Below are positions 45,604 through 55,277 of a stretch of DNA of 64,000 nucleotides, piece after piece. This DNA comes from Phycisphaerales bacterium (GTDB lineage Bacteria > Planctomycetota > Phycisphaerae > Phycisphaerales > SM1A02): the NCBI GenBank assembly GCA_009691705.1, contig SIAR01000001.1:105866-169865 (forward strand), given 5' to 3'. The translations under genes and the position numbers were made by a program. The notes beneath the pieces are model-generated. The model did not search any database. It worked only from the letters and a program-made list of their open reading frames with translations, and was not told where the DNA came from. The stretch's first letter is position 1. Each line of letters opens with the position of its first letter.

Positions 45604-46677
45604 ATGACCACACCCAGTTGGATTCGCACCATTGGATGGGGTCTTTTTTGTAGTGCCAGTTGGACCTGGTGCATTGGGATGTTTCTGCCATTCATCCTGC
45701 TGAACCAGTTTGGATGGCCTGGATTTCTCGCTTTTTTTATTCCAAATGTGTTGGGGTGCGCGCTCTTTGGATATGTGCTCAACCCGGCGCGGGCGCAGTT
45801 TGTTCGCACGCGCTGCGCCGACCTCTGCCTGTGGTTTTCACTCGCCACGCTGCTCTATCAAGCATTCTTTGCGGGATGGATGCTGCCTCCGCTGGGGGCC
45901 ATTGCCGTCATCATGGGCGGACTCGCCGCGGCGCGATTCTTGGGCGACTCGGGGTGGTTGCGATTTGCGGTGATTGTGACGATCGTCTCGGCACTCGCGA
46001 TCGATTGGGATGGTTTGCCATCCCTTCTTGAGTTGTCTGCAACGGGAACTCGGCCGCCACAGTCGCTGCCCGCACTTGTGCCTGCAATCGCGGTCGGGTT
46101 TCTCGCTTGCCCATACCTCGACCTGACCTTTCACCGAGCCCTTGACCGTTCGCCAAGTCGCCACGCATTCCTTGTCTTCGGCGTCGTCTTTGCGTTGACT
46201 TTGCTCTGCGTCGCGACGTTCTTTGATCGCACCACGATGAGCCCACGCCTCGGCAATGCCCTCATGATGCTCTGGGCAGTGCAGTTGTTCTTCACCATCG
46301 GCGCGCATGCCCGCGAGGGTTGCACAGACGCCCGTCCGCTTTCACGACGACTACTCGTGGTGTGGGTCTTGCTCGTGGGGCTCGCCCTCGGTTGGCTCAC
46401 GCGACTTGCTCCCGCCCCGTGGTGGGGATCGGGCGAGGAGACCTACTTGCGACTTCTCGTTCTTTATGGGCTTGTTTTCCCATATTTTCTGCTGCTTCGC
46501 CTGCGGGCTGTGCCTGTTTGGCTATCGGTTGGACTCATCATCGCCAGTCTGCCCTTCTTTGAACTCGGGTTCATGCAGAACAGGACGGGCGCACTTTTCA
46601 TTCCGCTCGCCTTGCTTTTAGTCCTGTTGATGTCATCTTTGGTCAACCGACGGTGGAAGGATCGCCTGCCAACATGA
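45604..46677 (+). CDS. Multi-pass membrane protein of unknown function
   Basis: 357 residues with about ten hydrophobic segments, starting with IGWGLFCSASWTWCIGMFLPFILL and ending with LFIPLALLLVLLMSSLVN. No recognised transporter or enzyme motif. The start follows the FmdB-like stop by three bases and the stop overlaps the DUF1800 ATG (ATGA), so it is tightly coupled to the DUF1800-DUF1501 pair and may help export or anchor their products. Confidence 0.75.
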   Translation: MTTPSWIRTIGWGLFCSASWTWCIGMFLPFILLNQFGWPGFLAFFIPNVLGCALFGYVLNPARAQFVRTRCADLCLWFSLATLLYQAFFAGWMLPPLGAIAVIMGGLAAARFLGDSGWLRFAVIVTIVSALAIDWDGLPSLLELSATGTRPPQSLPALVPAIAVGFLACPYLDLTFHRALDRSPSRHAFLVFGVVFALTLLCVATFFDRTTMSPRLGNALMMLWAVQLFFTIGAHAREGCTDARPLSRRLLVVWVLLVGLALGWLTRLAPAPWWGSGEETYLRLLVLYGLVFPYFLLLRLRAVPVWLSVGLIIASLPFFELGFMQNRTGALFIPLALLLVLLMSSLVNRRWKDRLPT

Positions 46678-48167
46678 GCAACTACTCGACCACGCCACTG
46701 GGAAAAGCAAACTGGAATACTCAGTCGGCGCGTCACCTGCTGAACCGCGCTGGATTTGGCGGTACTACCGCCCAAATCGAAGCGCTGCGAGCGATGGGGT
46801 TGGATGGGGCGGTCGACTACTTGCTCAATTCTGGAACGACCCAAAACGACGCGATCAGCACCAGCGAGTTTGACAGCACGATTCGAAAGCCACTCACCGT
46901 TGAAGAGCGTTCGATGGTGCAGCAGGCGCGGCAGTCCAATTCTGAAACGGTGCGCGAGCAGTTTCAGAAATTGAAGAACCAACAGGATGGTCTCGACCGC
47001 GCGCAGATGCAAGAGATTCAGAAGTGGTGGCTGCGACGGCTGATTCAGACTGGCCGCCCCCTTGAAGAAAAACTAACGCTCTTCTGGCATGGACACTTCG
47101 CCACTGGTTACCGCACCATCGAAGACAGTTACCACATGTTTCAGCAGAACCAACTCTTTCGCGCCTACGCGACCGGAAACTTCGCTGACCTGGTGCTGCG
47201 CATCTTGCGCAATCCTGCCATGCTGAAGTATCTCGACAACGACGAGAGTCGGCGCGGTCGTCCCAACGAGAATCTCGCGCGCGAACTCATGGAACTTTTC
47301 GTACTCGGCGAAGGGCACGGCTACACCGAAAACGACATCAAGGAAGGCGCCCGCGCCCTGACGGGTTTCACCTTCGAAGACGACACGTTTCGATTCGCCG
47401 CCAACAATCACGATGGCGAGAGCAAGACGATTCTTGGTCAGACTGGCAATTGGGATGGCGACGATTTCGCACGCATCATTCTTTCACGGCGCGAGACATC
47501 TGAGTTTCTGTGCGGAAAGCTCTACCGCTTCTTCGTCAACGATGGCCCAGGAATGCCTGATGCCAAGTGCAATGCATACTCAAACGCGCTCGCGGCCGAA
47601 CTTCGCAAGCAGCAATACGAGTTGAAGCCCGTCCTGCGAATGCTATTTTGCAGTCAACATTTCTACGACACGGCCAACCGTGGGGCGACCATCAAGAGTC
47701 CCACACAATTGATCGTGCAGACAATTCGCGAACTTGGCACCCCGCCGCGTGAACTCTCGTCGCTCAACGCGGCAGGCGACCTGATGGGACAGAGCCTCTT
47801 CATGCCACCCAACGTCAAGGGCTGGGATGGCGGGCAATCTTGGATCAACACGAGTACCTATTTCGTGCGGCAGAATCTCGCCGTCTATCTCATCACAGGT
47901 CTGCGCCCCGATGCGTTTGATTGGGATGCTGATCTTGCAAAGTGGGACACGACTGCGCTCGAAGCTGCGATCCTCTCAGCCACGGGTGGCGATAGTTCCA
48001 AAGAGGCTGACGCGCTGCTTGATTTGGTGCTCGCAGTCAGCGCGACCGAAGCGCGACGCAATCAGTTTCGCGCGTATGTGAGCGGACTCACCGGATCGCT
48101 CACTGGACCGCGCCTCGTCGCAGCGCTCTGTTTGGTAACCGCAATGCCCGAGTTTCAACTCTGCTAG
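46674..48167 (+). CDS. DUF1800 family protein
   Basis: 497 residues from ATG 46674. The DUF1800 signatures are clear: SARHLLNRAGFGGTTAQIEALRAMGLDGAVDYLL at the start, WWLRRLIQTGRPLEEKLTLFWHGHFATG, MLKYLDNDESRRGRPNENLARELMELFVLGEGHGYTENDIKEGARALTG, and LRMLFCSQHFY. The family is typical of planctomycetes and always accompanies DUF1501. The function is not established. No signal peptide is obvious. Confidence 0.93.
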   Translation: MSNYSTTPLGKANWNTQSARHLLNRAGFGGTTAQIEALRAMGLDGAVDYLLNSGTTQNDAISTSEFDSTIRKPLTVEERSMVQQARQSNSETVREQFQKLKNQQDGLDRAQMQEIQKWWLRRLIQTGRPLEEKLTLFWHGHFATGYRTIEDSYHMFQQNQLFRAYATGNFADLVLRILRNPAMLKYLDNDESRRGRPNENLARELMELFVLGEGHGYTENDIKEGARALTGFTFEDDTFRFAANNHDGESKTILGQTGNWDGDDFARIILSRRETSEFLCGKLYRFFVNDGPGMPDAKCNAYSNALAAELRKQQYELKPVLRMLFCSQHFYDTANRGATIKSPTQLIVQTIRELGTPPRELSSLNAAGDLMGQSLFMPPNVKGWDGGQSWINTSTYFVRQNLAVYLITGLRPDAFDWDADLAKWDTTALEAAILSATGGDSSKEADALLDLVLAVSATEARRNQFRAYVSGLTGSLTGPRLVAALCLVTAMPEFQLC

Positions 48168-48182
48168 CAACTGGAGACGTCA

Positions 48183-49463
48183 ATGCAACCCAACACCCCA
48201 CTCACTCGCCGAATCTTCTTGCAACAAGGTGTCACGCTGGCATCGTTGGTTGCCACTGTGCCATGGTTTCTTGAGAAGTCGGCGCTTGGAATGCTGAGCG
48301 CCGATAGCAGAGTCACGAGTCAGGCCGGTGTTCGCGAAGATCGCATTCTTGTGGTCGTGCAACTCGGCGGCGGAAACGATGGATTGAACACCATCGTTCC
48401 GTACGGCTCCGATGATTACTACCGACAGCGGCCGCAACTCGCCATCCCCGCTCCCGCAGCGAACAACGGCGCGTTACAGCTCGACAGCACCATCGGAATT
48501 GGACTTCACCCAAATCTCACTGGTTTCAAGGAACTTGTTGACAGCGGGCGGATGGCGATCGTGCAGGGTGTGGGCTATCCCAATCCGAACCGTTCGCACT
48601 TCGCTTCGATGGACATCTGGCACACTGCCAAGTCGCAAGGCCGCAGCAATGGATGGATCGGCCGATATGTCGACAACGCGTGTAGTGGATCTCCGCAAGC
48701 GGATGCTGAGGTTGCCATTGGACGCACTGCACCGCTGGCGATGTTTGGAGACCTGCACAAGCCCGTCTCTTTCGAGAATGCGAAGCTCTTTCAGTGGACA
48801 GGCAAGGAACTTCCCGCGTCACTCGAGTTGCCATACGAGACGATGAACCGCGCCGGAGCACTCGAGGGAGTTGCGGCGGGATCGCAAGCCGCGTTCCTGA
48901 TGCGCACCGCCCTCGACGCCCAACTTTCGAGCGATCGCATTCGCGCCGCCATGGACAAGACTCCGCTCGTTTCATATCCAAACTCGCAGTTGTCGTCACA
49001 ACTAAAATCGATTGGCGCGATGATTCGTGATCAGATGAAGACACGCGTCTACTACGCATCGATCGGCGGATTCGACACCCATGGCGGTCAAGCTGGAGCG
49101 CACGGCAACCTCATGCGCCAAGTGGGCGATGCGCTCTTGGCGTTCCAGAACGACCTCAAAGCGCAGGGCAATGACAGCCGCGTTGTGACGCTGGTCTTTA
49201 GCGAATTCGGGCGGCGCGTGAAGCAAAACGCCTCGGGTGGAACAGACCACGGAACTGCGGCGCCGATGTTCGTGATCGGCGCTGGAGTGAACGCGGGAGT
49301 CCACGGAACGCATCCTTCGATGACTGACCTCGATCAGGGCGATCTCAAGTTCACCTGCGACTTTCGTTCGGTCTACGCGACCGTGCTCGATCAGTGGATG
49401 GACGCCCCGTCGAAAAAGATTCTGGGTGCGGCGTATCCGACCTTGAAACTGCTTCGCGGCTGA
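48183..49463 (+). CDS. DUF1501 family protein (sulfatase/alkaline phosphatase-like fold)
   Basis: 426 residues. A twin-arginine-like leader TRRIFLQQGVTLASLVATVPWFL suggests Tat export of a folded protein. The body has the DUF1501 signature ILVVVQLGGGNDGLNTIVPYGSDDYYRQRP, IGLHPNLTGFKELVDSG, GYPNPNRSHFASMDIWHTA, GFDTHGGQ, VTLVFSEFGRRVKQNASGGTDHG and APMFVIGAGVNAG. This is an alkaline phosphatase/sulfatase-like fold whose substrate is unknown. It is the last gene of this operon and is convergent with the helicase. Confidence 0.93.
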   Translation: MQPNTPLTRRIFLQQGVTLASLVATVPWFLEKSALGMLSADSRVTSQAGVREDRILVVVQLGGGNDGLNTIVPYGSDDYYRQRPQLAIPAPAANNGALQLDSTIGIGLHPNLTGFKELVDSGRMAIVQGVGYPNPNRSHFASMDIWHTAKSQGRSNGWIGRYVDNACSGSPQADAEVAIGRTAPLAMFGDLHKPVSFENAKLFQWTGKELPASLELPYETMNRAGALEGVAAGSQAAFLMRTALDAQLSSDRIRAAMDKTPLVSYPNSQLSSQLKSIGAMIRDQMKTRVYYASIGGFDTHGGQAGAHGNLMRQVGDALLAFQNDLKAQGNDSRVVTLVFSEFGRRVKQNASGGTDHGTAAPMFVIGAGVNAGVHGTHPSMTDLDQGDLKFTCDFRSVYATVLDQWMDAPSKKILGAAYPTLKLLRG

Positions 49464-49500
49464 TCGTGGGCAGTGCCCGCGCGGCGCGGCGAGCGGACGG

Positions 49501-51516
49501 TTATAGCGAGTAGTCGTCTTCGCCAAGCACTTCGATCGGAACACCTTCGGGAAGAGCGTCGAGAAAGAGCCGCCCATAGCTTTTGTTGGCGATGCGTGAG
49601 TCGAGCACGACCACCCGTCCCATGTCATTGGCACTTCGAACTAGTCGACCAAACCCCTGTCGAAAGCGCATGATGGCGCGGGGAAGCGAGTCTTCGAAAA
49701 ATGGTTTTCCTCCCCGCGCTTGAATCGCCTCGTGACGCGCCTGTACCAGCGGCGCGTCTGGCACCTCGAATGGCAATCGCGTGATAATGACATTACGAAG
49801 TGCGCGACCACGCACGTCGATCCCTTGCCAAAAGCTTGCCACCCCGAAGAGCACGCTGCGCTCAGACTCACGAAACCGCTTCAAAAGCAGCGCGTTTGGA
49901 GTGCCAGCACCTTGGGCGTGCACTGGAAACGAGCGCTCGGCGAGTTCTGGCATCGTCGCCTCAACGAGCGCTTGCAACGACTTGAAACTCGTGCAGAGCA
50001 CGAAGGCTCCGCCGTCACTGGCGACAATGTGGTGCAAGACGCGCTCAGCAAGGAAGGCAAGGTGGTCAGGTTCGCGCGGGTCAGGCACTTGCGGCTCAAC
50101 GTAAACGCGCACTTGCCGCGCATAATCAAAGGGACTCCCCAACACCAGCACCTGCGCATCGGTCATGCCAAGCGCTGCCGCGGTGTGAGCGCAATCTCCC
50201 CGAGTCACCGCGAGCGTTCCAGAGGTGAGCACGACTGAAACATCGTTGCTGAAAAGATGCTGCGCAAGAAGCGGACCGATCTCGATGGCAGCGCATGCAA
50301 GCGTGATCTCGGGGCGAACCGCCCCGCGCCCGCGCCTCTTGTGGGAACTACTCATCCAGTAGACGCAGCCGGGCATCGACTGCGAAATGAGCGCCGCGCA
50401 AGAGGCGGCGAGGGTGCTCGCCCGCTGCTGATAGCTGTTGATCTCGAATCCATCCGCTTCATCGGCGGCCCGCTCCCGAACGAGTTGCAAGATCGTTGCG
50501 AGTGCACGCAGTGGTTCACTCAGTGAGTCCGCGACCACATTTTTTTCGCGAAGTCGAAAGTCACCCTCGGCACCACGCGCCTCGCGCCATCGCCAGAGGT
50601 CGCTGAAGAATCCTTCCGCCGCCTGGCGGCAAACTTCAACTTGCTTCAGCGCTGATTCGAGGGTGCGATCTCCACCCTCTTGCATCGGCGCATCGTTCAG
50701 TGCACCCCGCTGATTTGCAGGATTCCAAAGCGAGCGCAGCAGAAAGTTGACTGCGCCTTCGCTGACGCGGGTGCCGAAGTGGTCGGCGGCCACTTCTTCA
50801 AGACTGTGCGCCTCATCGAGAATCACATGGTGATATGCCGGCAGAAACCCGCGCCCACCCGCCGCGCGCATCGCCAGATCGCTGAAAAACAGCGCGTGAT
50901 TACAAACAAGCAGGTCGCCGTTTTCCATTCTGCGCCGCGCCGCCTGATAAAAACACTTTTCGTAGGTCGGGCACTTGCGGCCCATGCAATTGCCAGCATC
51001 GGATTGCACGTGCTCCCAAACAGCATGGGATGGCATCACCGCTAGTGAGTGCTTGGTTCCATCGCGCGTCTCGTAGGCCCAATCTTCGAGCCCGACGAGC
51101 GAGTGGCGCTCTTCTTCATCGCCAAAGAGTCGATCTTGACGGGCGCTGGCGAGTTTCAATCGTCGCAGCGAAACGTAATTGCCCCGTCCCTTGACGAGCA
51201 CCGTACTGAACTCTTCTGGAATCACCGCATTTAGCAGCGGAATGTCTTTCTCGACCAACTGTTCTTGCAAGGCAATCGTGTTGGTGCAAATTATGACCCG
51301 TTCGCGATGCTCAACGATGCGGCGAATTGCTGGCAAGAGGTAAGCAAAACTCTTTCCAACCCCCGTGCCAGCTTCGACCAAGAGTCGACCCTTGCGATCC
51401 AGACATGAATCGATCGCTGACGCCATCTCAATTTGCTGAGGTCGCGTTTCAAATCCAGTGAGGCGCTTGGCAACTGGTCCGGTATCAGAGAGATAGATCG
51501 AGGCGTCGAGCGCCAT
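49501..51516 (-). CDS. dinG: DinG-family ATP-dependent DNA helicase
   Basis: 671 residues. Superfamily 2 with an iron-sulfur domain: RPQQIEMASAI, Walker A VEAGTGVGKSFAYLLP, four Fe-S cysteines in the region CMGRKCPTYEKCFYQ...VCNHALFF, DEAH box VILDEAHSLEEVA, and C-terminal motifs VLCTSFKSLQALVEA, FGVASFWQGIDVRGRALRNVIITRLPFEVPDAP and QGFGRLVRS. Such helicases unwind 5'-3', and act on D-loops and R-loops. The start codon is ATG 51516. Confidence 0.9.
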   Translation of the reverse strand: MALDASIYLSDTGPVAKRLTGFETRPQQIEMASAIDSCLDRKGRLLVEAGTGVGKSFAYLLPAIRRIVEHRERVIICTNTIALQEQLVEKDIPLLNAVIPEEFSTVLVKGRGNYVSLRRLKLASARQDRLFGDEEERHSLVGLEDWAYETRDGTKHSLAVMPSHAVWEHVQSDAGNCMGRKCPTYEKCFYQAARRRMENGDLLVCNHALFFSDLAMRAAGGRGFLPAYHHVILDEAHSLEEVAADHFGTRVSEGAVNFLLRSLWNPANQRGALNDAPMQEGGDRTLESALKQVEVCRQAAEGFFSDLWRWREARGAEGDFRLREKNVVADSLSEPLRALATILQLVRERAADEADGFEINSYQQRASTLAASCAALISQSMPGCVYWMSSSHKRRGRGAVRPEITLACAAIEIGPLLAQHLFSNDVSVVLTSGTLAVTRGDCAHTAAALGMTDAQVLVLGSPFDYARQVRVYVEPQVPDPREPDHLAFLAERVLHHIVASDGGAFVLCTSFKSLQALVEATMPELAERSFPVHAQGAGTPNALLLKRFRESERSVLFGVASFWQGIDVRGRALRNVIITRLPFEVPDAPLVQARHEAIQARGGKPFFEDSLPRAIMRFRQGFGRLVRSANDMGRVVVLDSRIANKSYGRLFLDALPEGVPIEVLGEDDYSL

Positions 51517-51554
51517 CCCCGCAGTCTATTCACCAAGGCGCGCCGCACGCATCA

Positions 51555-53807
51555 TCAACTCCAATTTGACAGAAGCACCGCGAGATCTGGACCACTCACA
51601 CTGCCGTCTCCATCGAAGTCCGCCGAGCCAGATGATCCCCACTGCGAGAGCAACGTCGAGAGATCTTGCCCGTTGACGATGCCGTCGCCGTTAACGTCTC
51701 CCGCGATTGCAGTGCAGGCAGTGGTCAGGATGCGCACGTCGTCGATGGCAGCCTCGACGAGCGAACCAGCGTTGAGATCTTGCGCAACAAACTTCACGCG
51801 AACCGGTGCCCCGACCGGAATGAGTGCATCGAGTGCGATGTCCGCTGCGCGCCACGCGGTCGCGCTCGACTGCACGGTCGCTGCCGTTGTCCACGAGGTT
51901 CCGTTCGCCGAGACCTGTACGACGAATTCGTCAAGATTCGGCGCGCCACCCAGATTGTTCGAATACCAGTACCAGTATTGCAATCGCGCCCCTGCGGTCA
52001 TCGTGCAGAGCACGGGCGAGAGCAGCGTTGTCACTCCGCCATCGACGTCGGCTGCCCCGGCGGATCCGCCCACGGTGCCTTGTCCGGTGAAGGCGCACTG
52101 CACTCCAGCAGCGGCGGTGTGATCATCTTCGCACTGCGCACTGGTCGCGATTGGATCGCCCCGCACCCAGACTCCAGAAGTCGCGGAGTCGCCGGCGATT
52201 CCGTAGGACCACTGCGTGTTTGCGACTTCGAATGGATACTCGGCGAGCACCTGCTCAGCCACGACCGCAGCGGTGAGCACTGCGCTGGGCGCGGTTGTGG
52301 GATAGCGCACACTCGACCCTCCAACAAGCGCGACCTCGATGTAGCAGTCCACGGTTGCGCCGCATGGCAGTGGTGGAATGACGGCCAAGTAGAGGTCGCC
52401 GGAATCGAGTGTCAATGCAGTCGATTGCCATGCTTGTCCGTTGACGCGCCGCATGAGCGAGCGGTCAGTCACCGAACCTGCGACTGCTTCGTGCACGCGC
52501 ACTGCGAGCGTCGTTGCCACCCCACTCATCAGAGTGGCTGGAAACGCCGCGTCAAGTGAAATCACCGCGGGGCGTCCGGCAATCTCTGCCATGGTGAGTG
52601 CGGCCGCGAAACTCTCGCGCACGCACGGGAGAATCTCGCCGTCGGGAATAATGAACCCGTACGTTCCTGTGTCGCGCACTTCGATTGTCCACGAGAGTGC
52701 CCCGCGTGCGCCATAGGACCAATCGACTGACCCACCGCTCGCTAGATATAGGGTCGTTCCGATGGGTCCTGCGATGTAGTTCGCCCCCGTTTCGCTCGCG
52801 ATCGCCCCCTTCATCGCCTCACCGATTGACTGAAAGAGTGCTGCCTCTGCGTTGGGAGCGGTGGTGTAGCCCCAGGGGGCGAGCACAAGTTGGCTATACG
52901 AATGAAAGTCAATGTTCGCAACGATGTTGGGATGCGCATTGTAAAAGTCGCGCATCGCCGCACTCTCAGGCTCTGAAAACGCGGCGAGACCGCGATAGGT
53001 TTCACTGGCAGGATCACTGCTCGCCCCCGCCCCTCCCCACTGGTATCCCCAATTGCGATTGAGGTCGACTCCAAAGGTTCCATCGCCGTTGTTGCGACGA
53101 TTTTTTCGCCAGAGTCGCGCGGTTGTCCATGAGTGGCTGTATCCATCTGGATTCACGCACGGAATCACAAAGAACTCGATCTGGCTCAGAAGTGTGTGGA
53201 TGCGCGGGTCGTTGTCGGCACCTTCGATGAGTTGATCAGCGCAGAACATGCCAGTCATCGCCGCGGCCCATTCGCGGGCGTGTTGGGTTGCGTCGAAGAG
53301 AATCGCCGGGGCCGGTGTTCCCACTGCGAGCGCGCTGATTCGAAGACCGCGAATGGGGCGTCCTTCGAGCGAAGTTCCAACGGTGACGATCGATGCGATG
53401 TCTGGACGCAGCGCCGCGAGTGCGTCGAGTCGCGCGTTGATTGCGGCGAGGTCTTTGGGTTGCGCAAACCACGCGAAATCTGCCACGCCACCCTCGGGCG
53501 CGTCCTCGATGCGCTTGCGTTCTGCTGCGATCGCTGCGTCGAGGTCGTCGATCATGACGCAGTACTCGAGGTGGCTCGCATCGATTGCACGACGCTGCTC
53601 AGGCGTGACTTGATACTCCGCCACACCGCCGTAAATGCCGTGCGACCACATGTCAATTGAAAGCGCGTCGATGAGCCGCACATCACGAATGGACTTCAAC
53701 TTCACCCGCACGACGCTCTCGCCCGCGTACGAGTGGCGCTCAGGTGGTGCGCCGTCGTTGGCATTGAACGCGCAACTCACAGCGATGATTGAGAGCAGTG
53801 GAAGCAT
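51555..53807 (-). CDS. Secreted M14 zinc carboxypeptidase with C-terminal dockerin-like motif
   Basis: 750 residues from ATG 53807. A short signal peptide (LPLLSIIAVSCA) precedes a propeptide-like region. The M14 domain (about residues 120-440) has the zinc ligands His and Glu in DATQHAREWAAAM, HSWTTARLWRKNRRNNG, the zinc ligand His in NIDFHSYSQLVLAPWGY, and the catalytic Glu in ALSWTIEVRDTGTYGF. A beta-rich region (MAM/laminin-like, about 580-690) follows, ending with two dockerin-like loops (DVNGDGIVNGQDLSTLLSQW, DFDGDGSVSGPDLAVLLSNW). It likely trims amino acids from extracellular peptides. Confidence 0.92.
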   Translation of the reverse strand: MLPLLSIIAVSCAFNANDGAPPERHSYAGESVVRVKLKSIRDVRLIDALSIDMWSHGIYGGVAEYQVTPEQRRAIDASHLEYCVMIDDLDAAIAAERKRIEDAPEGGVADFAWFAQPKDLAAINARLDALAALRPDIASIVTVGTSLEGRPIRGLRISALAVGTPAPAILFDATQHAREWAAAMTGMFCADQLIEGADNDPRIHTLLSQIEFFVIPCVNPDGYSHSWTTARLWRKNRRNNGDGTFGVDLNRNWGYQWGGAGASSDPASETYRGLAAFSEPESAAMRDFYNAHPNIVANIDFHSYSQLVLAPWGYTTAPNAEAALFQSIGEAMKGAIASETGANYIAGPIGTTLYLASGGSVDWSYGARGALSWTIEVRDTGTYGFIIPDGEILPCVRESFAAALTMAEIAGRPAVISLDAAFPATLMSGVATTLAVRVHEAVAGSVTDRSLMRRVNGQAWQSTALTLDSGDLYLAVIPPLPCGATVDCYIEVALVGGSSVRYPTTAPSAVLTAAVVAEQVLAEYPFEVANTQWSYGIAGDSATSGVWVRGDPIATSAQCEDDHTAAAGVQCAFTGQGTVGGSAGAADVDGGVTTLLSPVLCTMTAGARLQYWYWYSNNLGGAPNLDEFVVQVSANGTSWTTAATVQSSATAWRAADIALDALIPVGAPVRVKFVAQDLNAGSLVEAAIDDVRILTTACTAIAGDVNGDGIVNGQDLSTLLSQWGSSGSADFDGDGSVSGPDLAVLLSNWS

Positions 53808-53826
53808 TTCAACTAGCGTAACCCCA

Positions 53827-54804
53827 ATGCGCGTGGAATCCACCTTTCGTTGGCACTTTGGAGTGCTTTGGACGGTGATCTGCACCGTCCTTGCATGCGG
53901 TTGCACCACCGCGAACCAAAAACTCTCCCCCGCCCAGCAGATCGCACAGGCGCCTGCCTGCGAGTCGCTGTACGTTTTCGACGGCGCAACCCGCGCGCCA
54001 ATCACCTGGTTTGAACTGTTGCTTCGCGTGGCGCGGTCCAATGCCGTGTTCGTTGGAGAGACCCACGATGACGCCAGCGGTCACCGCGTTGAACAAGCGC
54101 TCGTAGTTGCATTCTTGCTCGCCCATCCCGGTGGCGCGGTGAGTCTTGAGATGCTCGAGCGCAATGAGCAGGGCAAGGTCGATGCGTTCTTGAAGGGTGA
54201 ACTCGCCCTCGATGCGTTTATCGACGAGACAGGATCGCGCCACTGGGCAGAGAAAGATTCGTGGCTGCCGTGGTACCAACCGATGCTCGAATCGGCGCGC
54301 CTGGCGGGAACTCCGGTGGTCGCCGCCAATGCGCCGCGCAAGTACGTCTCACAAGCCTTGCGCGAGGGATATGAGCCTCTGCTGGCACTTCCAGTCGAAG
54401 AGCGCGCGCACTTTGAAATCGATCCCACTCTCACCCGCGATGGTGATTGGCAGCGACTCAAAGATTTGATGACCGAGTTGCACAAAGAGCGCAGCGCGAG
54501 TGAGCGACTCGATCTCGTGCTGCCAAGCGACGAAGATGTCGACCGCGTGCATCGATCGCAGCGCATTTGGGACCGCACCATGGGAACAAGCGCGGCACTG
54601 GCGTTTGTGCGCCACGGATCGGTGCTGCACTGCGCCGGTGGATTTCACCTCGAGGGGCAACTCGGAACCGTTGCGCAGTTCAAGATGCGCTGCCCCGACG
54701 CAAAGACGCTCGTCATCTCACTGCAACCCAGCGCGAGTGCCAGCCTGAACGCCGACGATGTGCACGGTGCGGACATTGTGGTTCACACGCGCGCGCAGCA
54801 ATAA
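53827..54804 (+). CDS. ChaN-like (DUF399) haem/iron-associated lipoprotein
   Basis: 325 residues from ATG 53827, only 19 bases from the divergent carboxypeptidase start. A signal peptide with lipobox-like VLACGC precedes a ChaN-type domain: FELLLRVARSNAVFVGETHDDASGHRVEQALVVAFL, VSLEMLERNEQGKVDAFLKGELALDAF, LAGTPVVAANAPRKYVSQALREGYEPL, and a C-terminal VLHCAGGFHLEGQLG. ChaN in Campylobacter binds haem at the outer membrane. This one is probably an outer-membrane lipoprotein of related role. Confidence 0.8.
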   Translation: MRVESTFRWHFGVLWTVICTVLACGCTTANQKLSPAQQIAQAPACESLYVFDGATRAPITWFELLLRVARSNAVFVGETHDDASGHRVEQALVVAFLLAHPGGAVSLEMLERNEQGKVDAFLKGELALDAFIDETGSRHWAEKDSWLPWYQPMLESARLAGTPVVAANAPRKYVSQALREGYEPLLALPVEERAHFEIDPTLTRDGDWQRLKDLMTELHKERSASERLDLVLPSDEDVDRVHRSQRIWDRTMGTSAALAFVRHGSVLHCAGGFHLEGQLGTVAQFKMRCPDAKTLVISLQPSASASLNADDVHGADIVVHTRAQQ

Positions 54805-54858
54805 CTAGCTGACAGGATTCGCTGACGGGACTCGTTGACGAGACTCCCCGCGCCGCCA

Positions 54859-55245
54859 CTAGCGGCCGACGAGTTTGTTCAGGTCGTCGCGCGAGTCGGC
54901 GACGGCGAAAAGCTTTTCAATCTTCATCATCGCCAAGAGCGCCCGCAGGTCTTTGTTCGCGCCATAGAGAATTGGTCTCGCTCCCAGCGCGGCCGCACCG
55001 TTGCGGCAGTTGATGCAGGTGCCGATTCCCATACTGCTCATGAACTGAACCGCTGAGAGGTCGAGCACCATGAACTTGAGCGCCTTGCCGAGCGACTTCA
55101 TGTACGGGTCGATATCGCCGCTCATGATTGGCGCCTCGCGCTGTCCAATGTTGGGACCCGCTGGACGCACGATGAGAATCGAGCCATCCCAAATCATCTC
55201 AACATTTGCGGTCTTTTTCGTTATTGGTTCTTGTGATGTGCTCAT
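54859..55245 (-). CDS. STAS-domain protein (anti-sigma-factor antagonist-like)
   Basis: 128 residues. A STAS fold: VEMIWDGSILIVRPAGPNIG, then FMVLDLSAVQFMSSMGIGTCINCRNGAAALGARPILYG, in which the conserved phosphorylation Ser region is MSSMGIG. Such proteins bind anti-sigma kinases in partner-switching systems. No kinase or sigma factor is next to it. It stands 32 bases from sixA on the same strand, so the pair may be co-transcribed. Confidence 0.84.
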   Translation of the reverse strand: MSTSQEPITKKTANVEMIWDGSILIVRPAGPNIGQREAPIMSGDIDPYMKSLGKALKFMVLDLSAVQFMSSMGIGTCINCRNGAAALGARPILYGANKDLRALLAMMKIEKLFAVADSRDDLNKLVGR

Positions 55246-55277
55246 GTGGTTGCCGTTGTGATTCTAGCGTTTCGAGT

